A stretch of DNA of 64,000 nt, from positions 5,991,501 through 6,055,500 of the forward strand of contig NZ_CP078138.1 in assembly GCF_019212185.1 (NCBI RefSeq). The letters are read 5' to 3'. Below are positions 1 to 7,092 of this stretch, in pieces. The position numbers were made by a program, and so were the translations under genes. The notes beneath the pieces are model-generated. The model saw only the letters and a list, made by a program, of their open reading frames with translations, did no database searches and had not been told where the DNA came from. The stretch comes from Pseudomonas fluorescens. Lineage in GTDB: Bacteria > Pseudomonadota > Gammaproteobacteria > Pseudomonadales > Pseudomonadaceae. The stretch's first letter is position 1, and the number at the start of each line of letters is the position of its first letter.

Positions 1-681
1 ATTTTCAGTGTCGCCGAGGAAGTCGAAGCGGCCGGGGGCAAGGCGCTGGCGCTGCAGGTGGATGTGCGTGACGAGGTGGCGGTGCATGCGGCGCTGGCAA
101 AGGCCAACGAACACTTCGGCAGCATTGATGCGCTGATCAACAACGCCGGGGCGATCAAGCTCACCGGGGTCCAGCACATCGAACTCAAGCGCTTCGACCT
201 GATGCACCAGATCAACACCCGCGCCGTGCTGCTGTGCAGCCAGGCCGCCCTGCCCTATCTGAAAAAATCCTCTGGGCACATCCTCAACCTGTCGCCACCG
301 CTGAATCTGGCCACCCAGTGGTTCGCCCAATACAGCCCCTACACCGTGACCAAATACGGCATGAGCATGCTGACCCTGGGCATGAGTGAGGAATTCAAGA
401 ACTACGGGATAAGCGTCAACTCGCTATGGCCGCAAACCATGATCGCCACGGCAGCCATCGAGTTTCAGCTGGGCTCGCGGGAGTCGTTCAAGCATGCGCG
501 CCTGCCGGCGATCATGGCCGATGCCGCACATGTCATCTTGAGCAGCAGCGGGCGCAGCCTGACTGGGCGTTTGTTGATTGATGAAGAGATTTTGCGCGAA
601 AACGGTGTGAGCGAGTTTGAGCGCTATCGGTTTGAGCCGGGGAGCGATGCGAAGCTGATGCCGGATTTGTTTGTTGATTAA
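1..681 (+). CDS. SDR-family oxidoreductase, 5' end outside window
   Basis: The reading frame is open from base 1, so the start and the N-terminal glycine-rich nucleotide motif lie upstream of the window. What is visible is a classical short-chain dehydrogenase/reductase: the NNAG motif, a serine-containing strand (LNLSPP) and a catalytic YTVTK (YxxxK) follow in the right order. The tail (SLTGRLLIDEEIL, then a run to a Phe-Val-Asp end) resembles the HSDL2-like SDR subgroup. It converges on gbcB across a perfect palindrome. The substrate cannot be told from sequence. Linkage to the betaine genes may be coincidental, since no shared transcription unit is visible. Confidence 0.8.
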   Translation: MFSVAEEVEAAGGKALALQVDVRDEVAVHAALAKANEHFGSIDALINNAGAIKLTGVQHIELKRFDLMHQINTRAVLLCSQAALPYLKKSSGHILNLSPPLNLATQWFAQYSPYTVTKYGMSMLTLGMSEEFKNYGISVNSLWPQTMIATAAIEFQLGSRESFKHARLPAIMADAAHVILSSSGRSLTGRLLIDEEILRENGVSEFERYRFEPGSDAKLMPDLFVD

Positions 682-711
682 CTGTAGGAGCAGCCCGGGC
701 TGCTCCTACAG
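682..711. terminator. 30-bp perfect palindrome between convergent genes
   Basis: CTGTAGGAGCAGCCC is followed at once by its exact reverse complement, centred on CCCGGG. It sits between the stop of the SDR gene and the stop of gbcB. It could fold on either transcript and is probably a bidirectional terminator, or a REP variant built from the 'tgtaggagc' tip seen in other REPs of this window. There is no clear T-tract. Confidence 0.55.
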
Positions 712-726
712 GGGGTATCGATTACT

Positions 727-1827
727 TCAATAATCAATCCGCACATCCCCCTTCGGCACGCTGCAGCAGGACAGGATGAAGCCTTCCGCTTCGTCTTCCT
801 CGGTGATCCCGCCGTTGTGTTCCATCTCCACCTCGCCGCCCAGCTTGAGCACTTTGCAGGTGCCGCAGATGCCCATGCCACAGGCCTTGGGGATGAGCAG
901 CCCGACCTTGGCCGCCGCCGCATGAACCGTCTCGCCGGGTGCCACACGAATGCTCTTGCCGGAAGTGGTGAACTCCACCTCATGCAGATCCGCCGCATCC
1001 ACTTCGGGCGCGTCGGCCGCTTGCTCGGCCTGCTCCACCGCATCGGCCCGCGCCTCGGGCGGGGTCGCGCCGAAGGATTCTTCGTGATAACGCTTCATGT
1101 CGAAGCCGGCATTTTCCAGCAGGCGCTTGACCGCGTTCATGTACGGCGTCGGGCCGCAGCAGAACACTTCGCGCTCGAGGAAGTCCGGGACCATCAATTC
1201 GAGCATCTTGTGGTTCAGGTACCCGCGATACCCGGCCCACGGCTCACCCAGGCCGTGTTTCTCGCAGATCAGGTGCAGGCTGAAGTTATCGATCCGCGAC
1301 GCCATGTGTTCCAGTTCGCGGTGATAAATGATGTCTTTCGGCGAGCGGGCGCTGTGGATAAACGTCATATCGACATTGGCGTTGGTGTCGTAGAACCAGC
1401 GCGCCATCGACATGCACGGGGTGATGCCGACGCCGCCACTGAGGTACAGCACTTTCGGGCTGGGGAAATCGATGGCGTTGAACAGCCCCACCGGCCCGTG
1501 CACCGCCAGCTCCTGACCTTCATGCAGGGTGTCGTGCAGCCAGTTGGAAACCTTGCCGCCCGGTACGCGCTTGATGGTCACCGAGAAGCTGTAAGGCACC
1601 GACGGCGAGCTGGAAATAGTGTACGAACGCATGATCGGCTGACCTTCGATCTCCAGCTCCAGGGTGACGAACTGCCCCGGCTTGAAGAAGAACATGATCG
1701 GCTGGTCGGCCATAAAGCAGAAGGTGCGCACGTCCCAGGTTTCCTGGATGACTTTGACGCAACGGACAATGTGTCGGCCATTGGCCCAGGTCTGGGTGGT
1801 TACCGGGTTCAGGAAGCTGTTGGACAT
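727..1827 (-). CDS. gbcB: Glycine betaine demethylase, reductase subunit GbcB
   Basis: This is the electron-transfer partner of the Rieske oxygenase GbcA. It passes electrons from NAD(P)H through FAD and a [2Fe-2S] centre so that glycine betaine can be demethylated to dimethylglycine. The 366-residue protein shows a ferredoxin-reductase layout: a flavin-binding RSYTISS motif, the nucleotide-binding GGVGITP and a CGPTPYM segment, then a plant-type ferredoxin domain with cysteines at about 316, 321, 324 and 354. The start used is MSNSFLNPV; an upstream in-frame ATG would add four residues. It is divergent from gbcA, so the two share a 296-bp control region. Family, order and partner agree with P. 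aeruginosa GbcB. Confidence 0.93.
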   Translation of the reverse strand: MSNSFLNPVTTQTWANGRHIVRCVKVIQETWDVRTFCFMADQPIMFFFKPGQFVTLELEIEGQPIMRSYTISSSPSVPYSFSVTIKRVPGGKVSNWLHDTLHEGQELAVHGPVGLFNAIDFPSPKVLYLSGGVGITPCMSMARWFYDTNANVDMTFIHSARSPKDIIYHRELEHMASRIDNFSLHLICEKHGLGEPWAGYRGYLNHKMLELMVPDFLEREVFCCGPTPYMNAVKRLLENAGFDMKRYHEESFGATPPEARADAVEQAEQAADAPEVDAADLHEVEFTTSGKSIRVAPGETVHAAAAKVGLLIPKACGMGICGTCKVLKLGGEVEMEHNGGITEEDEAEGFILSCCSVPKGDVRIDY

Positions 1828-2123
1828 GCTGATCTCCACGGCCGACTGTCGGCCTCATGTTGGCGATTCTGCGTATAGCGCGAACCGCCCGTTTACCTAT
1901 CTGCGACATTCACATGCTTATCGCGACCAGCCCCCAACCACCGGGGCTTGCGCGTCGGGAACAGATTGCACCATGTCGCCCATGGATAAGGTTCTGGCCC
2001 GCGCCGGCCCCACACTCGCCCCATACCAAGACACCCCCCTTACACCTTGCGTAGCATTCCACAGCAGTACACCTGATTAGCCACTTTCGCCGGCCACACA
2101 GAATGGCCTTGAGGATCACATCG
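1828..2123. promoter_or_regulatory. Divergent gbcB-gbcA control region
   Basis: The 296 bp hold the promoters of both demethylase genes. Two copies of a GCGAC core lie 20 bp apart (1903 and 1923) in similar flanks: on the minus strand GTCGC is followed by GATAAG in one copy and AGATAGG in the other. A third GTCGC at about 1975 on the plus strand is also followed by GGATAAGG. Repeated half-sites about two helical turns apart are what an AraC-type activator binds, and GbdR is the expected regulator. A 7-1-7 hairpin (GGCCGAC/GTCGGCC, 1840-1854) lies just upstream of the gbcB start. The GbdR assignment is inferred. Confidence 0.5.
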
Positions 2124-3419
2124 ATGGACGTCACCGCAAAAATCAGCCTGGGCGATCCGCTGGAACCCGCACGCAAGGCCACCGCGCAGATGCTTCAGGA
2201 ACGCGAGCGCACCTTCTCGCTGCCGCAGCCGTTCTACAGTGACGAGCGCCTGTTCGATATCGACATGCAGGAGATCTTCCAGAAAGAGTGGTTGATCGCC
2301 GGCATGACCTGCGAGATCCCAACCAAGGGCAACTACCTGACCCTGCAGATCGGCAAGAACCCGATCATCGTGATTCGCGGCGCCGAGGGTGTGGTGCATG
2401 CCTTCCACAACGTCTGCCGTCACCGTGGTTCGCGCCTGTGTACCAGTGAGAAGGGCAAGGTTGCCAAGCTGGTCTGCCACTACCACCAATGGACCTACGA
2501 ACTCGACGGTCGCCTGCTGTTCGCCGGCACCGAGATGGGCGACGACTTCGACATGAAGCAGTACGGCCTCAAGCCGGTGAATGTGAAAACCGCCGGCGGC
2601 TACATCTTCGTCAGCCTGGCGGAAAACCCGCCGGCCATCGATGATTTCCTGTCAACGCTGAATCACTACATGGAACCCTACGACATGGAGAACACCAAGG
2701 TGGCGATTACCACCACCTTGATGGAGAAGGCCAACTGGAAGCTGGTGCTGGAAAACAACCGCGAGTGCTACCACTGCAACGCTTCGCACCCTGAGCTGTT
2801 GAAAACCCTGCTGGAATGGGACGACGTCACCGACCCACGCGCCGACCAGGCGTTCAAAGACCACGTGGCCGCCTCCGCTGCCGCCTGGGACGCCGAGAAG
2901 ATCCCGTACGCCCATGCCAGCTTCGGCCTGCGCAACCGCATCGTGCGCATGCCGCTGCTCAAGGGCACCGTCTCGATGACCATGGACGGCAAGCAAGGCT
3001 GCGCCAAACTCATGGGCCGCATCAAGAACCCCGACCTCGGCTCGATGCGCATCCTGCACCTGCCGCACTCGTGGAATCACTGCATGGGCGACCACATCAT
3101 CGTCTTCACCGTGTGGCCGATCAGCGCCCAGGAAACCATGGTCACCACCAAGTGGATCGTCCACAAGGACGCCGTCGAAGGCGTGGACTACGACGTCGAA
3201 CGTATGCGAAAAGTCTGGGACGCCACCAACGACCAGGACCGTCGCCTGGCCGAAGAGAACCAGCGCGGCATCAACTCCACCGCCTACCAGCCAGGCCCGT
3301 ACTCCAAGACTTATGAGTTTGGCGTGGTGAATTTTGTGGATTGGTACAGCGGCCGCATGTTGCACAACCTGGGGGCAGAGCCTGCGCCGTATCTGAAGGG
3401 TATTGCGGTCAGCAGCTAA
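2124..3419 (+). CDS. gbcA: Glycine betaine demethylase, Rieske oxygenase subunit GbcA
   Basis: This is the terminal oxygenase that removes one methyl group of glycine betaine, giving dimethylglycine and formaldehyde. The 431-residue protein has a Rieske [2Fe-2S] site (C98, H100, C118, H121 in CRHRG and CHYHQW) and a catalytic domain with the mononuclear iron motif NNRECYHCNASH (H217, H222). The MDVTAK start is chosen because the family begins there; an in-frame ATG seven codons upstream is possible. It uses electrons from the divergent gbcB product. A strong hairpin follows the stop codon. Confidence 0.95.
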   Translation: MDVTAKISLGDPLEPARKATAQMLQERERTFSLPQPFYSDERLFDIDMQEIFQKEWLIAGMTCEIPTKGNYLTLQIGKNPIIVIRGAEGVVHAFHNVCRHRGSRLCTSEKGKVAKLVCHYHQWTYELDGRLLFAGTEMGDDFDMKQYGLKPVNVKTAGGYIFVSLAENPPAIDDFLSTLNHYMEPYDMENTKVAITTTLMEKANWKLVLENNRECYHCNASHPELLKTLLEWDDVTDPRADQAFKDHVAASAAAWDAEKIPYAHASFGLRNRIVRMPLLKGTVSMTMDGKQGCAKLMGRIKNPDLGSMRILHLPHSWNHCMGDHIIVFTVWPISAQETMVTTKWIVHKDAVEGVDYDVERMRKVWDATNDQDRRLAEENQRGINSTAYQPGPYSKTYEFGVVNFVDWYSGRMLHNLGAEPAPYLKGIAVSS

Positions 3420-3454
3420 CGACTGGCCTGAACTGTACAAATTTCGATCTATCA

Positions 3455-3477
3455 CCTGTCCGGCCATGCCGGACAGG
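3455..3477 (+). terminator. Hairpin after gbcA
   Basis: CCTGTCCGGC, a CAT loop and GCCGGACAGG form a perfect 10-bp stem 35 bases after the gbcA stop. There is no run of T after it, so it may stabilise the mRNA end rather than act as an intrinsic terminator by itself. Confidence 0.55.
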
Positions 3478-4075
3478 GCTTGCAACGATCCGCAAACAAG
3501 TTATCCACACCTCAGCCCACAGCAAATGTGGGCAACTGTGGATCTGCCTCCAACTATTTCCACACAATGCCAATAAAAACCGTGACTTATTCGAATTCAC
3601 AGTTTTTACGCGCAGCTGTCTGTTTTTTGATCAACCCTCTTAAAGCCACGTTTTTAAAGGCCTACAGAGGATCGCGAACACCTTATCCACAGAACCGCCA
3701 ACAGAGTTTGGGGGCAACTTGTGCATCGCGGCGTATCGTTGTGGAAAACCCCGTCCAGCCCGCATATTTCGGGGGATTCAGCGGGAGAATAGAGAGTAAA
3801 TGGCGCATTTGACCATTAAATGATCAAACTCTTGGAGGCCTTGTTTTATAAGGCTTGCAGGCGACAGCAAACAACTTGTCCACAGAAGCGCCAACAGAGA
3901 TTGGGGGCAAGTATCGGCCTACTGAGTCTCCAGCCCCCCAAAAAAACCTTCAAAAAACAACCACTCACGTTGATTGTTTTTCGTACAAAGGCGTACTGGG
4001 CTTGCTGCGTAAGGGGTGTAGCGAGGGGTGAACATGTTATCCACAGATGCGCTCACAGGGATTGTGGGTAACACC
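3478..4075. repeat. Four diverged repeats, each with a DnaA-box-like 9-mer
   Basis: This non-coding stretch (3420-4094) carries four related units. Each has a box matching TTATNCACA or one base off it: TTATCCACA at 3501, 3683 and 4037, and TTGTCCACA at 3876, all on the plus strand and spaced 182, 193 and 161 bp. In units 2-4 the box is followed about 4-8 bases later by a degenerate GCGCCAACAGAGATTGGG-like block; in units 1-3 it is preceded by GCRAACA or GCGAACA. The stretch also has AT-rich tracts. No gene is supported here. It resembles origin-like or DnaA-titrating sequence, or a decayed repeat family; its function is unproven. Confidence 0.6.
3628..3911 (+). repeat. Two ~92-bp direct copies within the DnaA-box cluster
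   Basis: Bases 3628-3720 and 3821-3911 align along their whole length: both open with TGATCAA, pass through a CTCTT block and a GTTTTWWAARGC stretch, then carry the DnaA-like box and end with TTGGGGGCAA. The copies start 193 bp apart and are diverged, so this is an old duplication rather than a recent one. Confidence 0.6.
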
Positions 4076-4094
4076 CGTACCCGAGAACGAATGG

Positions 4095-4973
4095 TCACAT
4101 ATGTCTGATTGATTTGGGCGGTTGGCGGATGTCTTGACCCGCATTTGTAGGAGTGGCACTCGATAAAGAACTTCTCTCGAGCACTGAAATTTCGTCCATC
4201 TCGATCACAACATGCGCTCCATTGACCTTTGGCACAGAGGCCAGCGGCGGAACAGGCGGGACCTCAAATGCCTTTCCCTTGATCAAATGCTTGATGTTGT
4301 TTTTTATCGTAGTCGTCAAGGTGCCAGCTCGGGCGCCATTAACAATGGCTGGCACATAACGAACCATCGTAGCCCCAGCAGAAACCAAAGTCGCCCCGTT
4401 CGAGATATAGACGGCAGAGGCGAACCCTGCCAATTGTCCAACTGATCCCGCAATCGCAGTCGTGGAAGCAACCGTGCTTAAACGTGCGGCGTATAGCATC
4501 CAGCCTTTGGCAGTAGCTCCCACCAGATTGGTCGTGACTATTCCGGCATGCAGCGCAGTGGTTGCCGATAGTTGAATGAGTCGGGCAACGGCCTGACCGT
4601 ATTGACCCGAAGGGTCTACCCAGTTGAGCGGGTCACCCGTGCAATACGCATAGGCATTAATCCCCCCCTTGCCAAACGGACTCAACCGATCCGGGCTATG
4701 AAACCTCATCAGCACCGGGTTGTAGACGCGATGACCATTGCCCAGGTGATACCAGCCGGTAGGACGCTCGCGGAGTTGTCCATTGAAGCCAAGGTGGCTG
4801 CCAGGTGGATGCTGACTGATGGGCACGCCATAGGCGCTGTAGGCACGCCGATTGGGCCCGGCGTGGTCGAGTTCAGCGAGGATGGATTGCTGCAGGTCGG
4901 TGGGCAGCAGCAGGGTGCGCGAGGCAGCCGGAGGGGTGACGGGGGAACGTGGGTGATTCGCAGAAAAGTCCAT
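4095..4973 (-). CDS. Short RHS repeat-associated core protein with variable C-terminus
   Basis: This is an orphan RHS tip. The N-terminal half carries the RHS-core signature (LGFNGQLRERPTGWYHLGNG, then RFHSPDRLSPFGKGG, NAYAYC and PLNWVDPSG). After the DPSG boundary the sequence changes to an Ala/Thr/Val-rich region with two or three likely membrane-spanning stretches and a hydrophilic tail. In this family the part after the core is the variable effector domain; no known toxin motif is seen. The start is uncertain: three in-frame ATGs lie close together, and this one follows an AGG at a suitable distance. No immunity gene is evident next to it. Confidence 0.75.
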   Translation of the reverse strand: MDFSANHPRSPVTPPAASRTLLLPTDLQQSILAELDHAGPNRRAYSAYGVPISQHPPGSHLGFNGQLRERPTGWYHLGNGHRVYNPVLMRFHSPDRLSPFGKGGINAYAYCTGDPLNWVDPSGQYGQAVARLIQLSATTALHAGIVTTNLVGATAKGWMLYAARLSTVASTTAIAGSVGQLAGFASAVYISNGATLVSAGATMVRYVPAIVNGARAGTLTTTIKNNIKHLIKGKAFEVPPVPPLASVPKVNGAHVVIEMDEISVLERSSLSSATPTNAGQDIRQPPKSIRHM

Positions 4974-5050
4974 CATCTGGCCTCGCATCGATCAAGGCGC
5001 CCCACAGGGCACCTCGGATGCAGACCACGCTAGCAAACAGCGGCTGAAAG

Positions 5051-5076
5051 CAACACTAGCAGTTCTGCTAGTGTTG
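5051..5076. repeat. Perfect 12-2-12 inverted repeat
   Basis: CAACACTAGCAG, a TT spacer and CTGCTAGTGTTG lie between the end of etfB and the start of the RHS gene, both on the minus strand. It could end the dgc-etf transcript or be an operator for the RHS gene. There is no strong T-tract on the minus strand. Confidence 0.6.
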
Positions 5077-5085
5077 CCCTCCCCG

Positions 5086-5856
5086 CTAGCGCACCACGCC
5101 TTCTTCGATCAGCAGTTTGAGGATCGCTTGGGCGCCCTCTTCTGCACTCACGCCCTTGAGCACCTGCCCCCCGCCGCCGCTGGCCTTGGCGGTGGCGGCT
5201 TTCATGCGGTCGGCGCCGCTCTTGGCCTTGATCACCTTCAGGCGCTTGGGCCGCGGTTTGGCCGGTTGCAGGGTGGCGCTGGCGAGCAGTTCGTCGTCCA
5301 GCACTTCGACTTCATGGGCTTGTAGTACGCCACGACGCGCCGGGCCGTAGGCGCTCTGACGAGGTTTGGGTGCGGCGTTGTCCACCGTGGCGAGGAATGG
5401 CAGACGCACTTTCAGACGGCGTCGCTGGCCCCGTGGCAAAGCTTGCAGCACCAGGGCCGAGGTGCCGTCGATGGATTCGACCTCGGCCAGCCCCACCACC
5501 AGCGGCCAGCCGAGGCTTTCGGCCAGCAGGAACGGCAACATGCCCGAGCCTTCGCCGGTTTCCGCCTGGCTACCGGTGAGCACCACCTGGGCGCCGGCGC
5601 CACGCAAATAGTCGGTCAACGACGGCAAGGCATCGGCGCCCGTCGGTTGCTCCAGTACATGCAATTGCTCCAGCCCCATGCCCAGGTAGGCGCGCAGGGC
5701 CGGTTCGGCGATGTCGCCGGCATGCAGCACCTGTAAGTTATCCCCAGCCAGTTGCAGGCCGAGTTCGACCGCTCGCGCATCCTGATCGGCACGACGTGGC
5801 CGGCCGGAGGTCGGGTGGGCGCCGATGGAAACCAGGCTGATGACTTTAGTGCTCAT
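5086..5856 (-). CDS. etfB: Electron transfer flavoprotein beta subunit, dgc-linked
   Basis: The 256-residue protein matches ETF-beta in length and key segments: a VSIGAHP N-terminus, TGSQAETGEGSGMLPFLLAESLGWP in the nucleotide-binding region, and the late LPFLATVDNAAPKPR stretch. It should pair with the etfA product next to it and carry electrons from the dimethylglycine and sarcosine flavoenzymes to the quinone pool. It is the last gene of a minus-strand operon (dipeptidase, DUF5943, dgcA, dgcB, etfA, etfB), 15 bp after etfA. It is a specialised paralogue, not necessarily the housekeeping ETF. The C-terminus is Lys/Ala rich and somewhat unusual. Confidence 0.85.
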   Translation of the reverse strand: MSTKVISLVSIGAHPTSGRPRRADQDARAVELGLQLAGDNLQVLHAGDIAEPALRAYLGMGLEQLHVLEQPTGADALPSLTDYLRGAGAQVVLTGSQAETGEGSGMLPFLLAESLGWPLVVGLAEVESIDGTSALVLQALPRGQRRRLKVRLPFLATVDNAAPKPRQSAYGPARRGVLQAHEVEVLDDELLASATLQPAKPRPKRLKVIKAKSGADRMKAATAKASGGGGQVLKGVSAEEGAQAILKLLIEEGVVR

Positions 5857-5871
5857 GACCCATTCCTTTCC

Positions 5872-7092
5872 TTAAGCCGCATCGCGCTTGGCGTCGTTGC
5901 GGTAAGCCGCCACCGCCGCGATCAAGGCGTGGAATATTTCGCTACTCTCGCCGATCACCGACAGGTCAGCGCGCTTGATCATGTCGCACCCGGGATCCAG
6001 GTTGATCGCCACCACCTTGTCGCAGGCACCGATGCCCTGCAGGTGCTGGATCGCCCCGGAAATCCCCACGGCCACATAGACTCGCGCAGTAACCCAGGTG
6101 CCGGACGCGCCGACCTGCCGATCGCGGGCCATGAAACCGTCGTCCACCGCCACCCGCGAGGCGCCTTCGGTAGCACCCAGGGCAGCAGCCGTCTGATGGA
6201 ACAAGTCCCAGTCCTTGACGCCGTTGCCGCCCGAGAAGATGAACTCGGCCTCGGCCATCGGAATCGCGCCCGGGTCCACCGCCACCGCACCCAAATCTTC
6301 GATCCGCGACAGGCTGCGGGCGACGCTTGTGGATAACTCCATCGGCAAGGCTTCGTGACGGGTTTCGCTGACCGGTTCGGCACATTCGACGGCGCCGAGG
6401 ATCAAGCGCGCCAGTGGCCGCGCCAGGTCCTGCAAGCCAGCGCCGGCGCGGCCGATACAAGCCTCATCCTTGACCTGCCAAACCCTCGTGGCCGGGCGTT
6501 CACCGAGGGCGGCGGCAAATCGCCGACCCAGTTCGCCACCGCCGCTGCGGCTGTCAGGCAGCAGCCAGTGACGCGGGCTGAACTGGTTATCCACAGCCCG
6601 CAAGCCCTGGACCCGTTGTTCCGGTGCATAACCGCTGAACTGCTCGCCTTCGAGCACCAGCAAGCGATCAACGCCAGCCGTGGCGAAAGCGCTCTCTTTG
6701 TGTTCGCCGAAGACCACGGCCAGGACCGCGCCGTCCTTGCCGGCCAATTGATGCGCCAGGCCGAGCAAATCGCGGTCATGGCTGCTCAAGCGGCCGCCGA
6801 CCATGTCCGGCACCACGCTGATGTAGAACGCCGGGGCTGGCACCTGATGCAGCGGCAATTGCACCTCGGCCGCCGCCGTGCGCTTGACCGTGCCGCCTTG
6901 CTGGGCGCCGCTGCGGTCGATGCGCTTGAGGCCGTTGGGGCCGATGAAACCGACGCCATGAGGGTTCTTGCGAATCACCCCGTTCGGCCCCATCCAGCTG
7001 TGTTGCACCGGCTGCATGGCCGCGTGCAGCGGGTGCAGGCGGTTGCGGGCAATCCATTCGGCTCGCGGATCGCGACGGATAATCTCGCTCAT
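5872..7092 (-). CDS. etfA: Electron transfer flavoprotein alpha subunit, dgc-linked
   Basis: The 406-residue protein ends in a typical ETF-alpha FAD domain (GASGTWVTARVYVAVGISGAIQHL, then NLDPGCDMIKRADLSVIGE). The N-terminal 90 residues are an extension not found in housekeeping ETF-alpha; they include IRRDPRAEWIARNRLHP and a GPNG motif seen twice. The start MSEIIRRDP is chosen because its ATG shares one base with the dgcB stop (TGATG), a sign of translational coupling. With etfB it should accept electrons during dimethylglycine and sarcosine oxidation. Confidence 0.88.
   Translation of the reverse strand: MSEIIRRDPRAEWIARNRLHPLHAAMQPVQHSWMGPNGVIRKNPHGVGFIGPNGLKRIDRSGAQQGGTVKRTAAAEVQLPLHQVPAPAFYISVVPDMVGGRLSSHDRDLLGLAHQLAGKDGAVLAVVFGEHKESAFATAGVDRLLVLEGEQFSGYAPEQRVQGLRAVDNQFSPRHWLLPDSRSGGGELGRRFAAALGERPATRVWQVKDEACIGRAGAGLQDLARPLARLILGAVECAEPVSETRHEALPMELSTSVARSLSRIEDLGAVAVDPGAIPMAEAEFIFSGGNGVKDWDLFHQTAAALGATEGASRVAVDDGFMARDRQVGASGTWVTARVYVAVGISGAIQHLQGIGACDKVVAINLDPGCDMIKRADLSVIGESSEIFHALIAAVAAYRNDAKRDAA

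Noticed and set aside
6328..6600. TTATCCACA-like words inside etfA
   Set aside because: They are isolated, in coding sequence, and lack the flanking block of the intergenic DnaA-box repeats.
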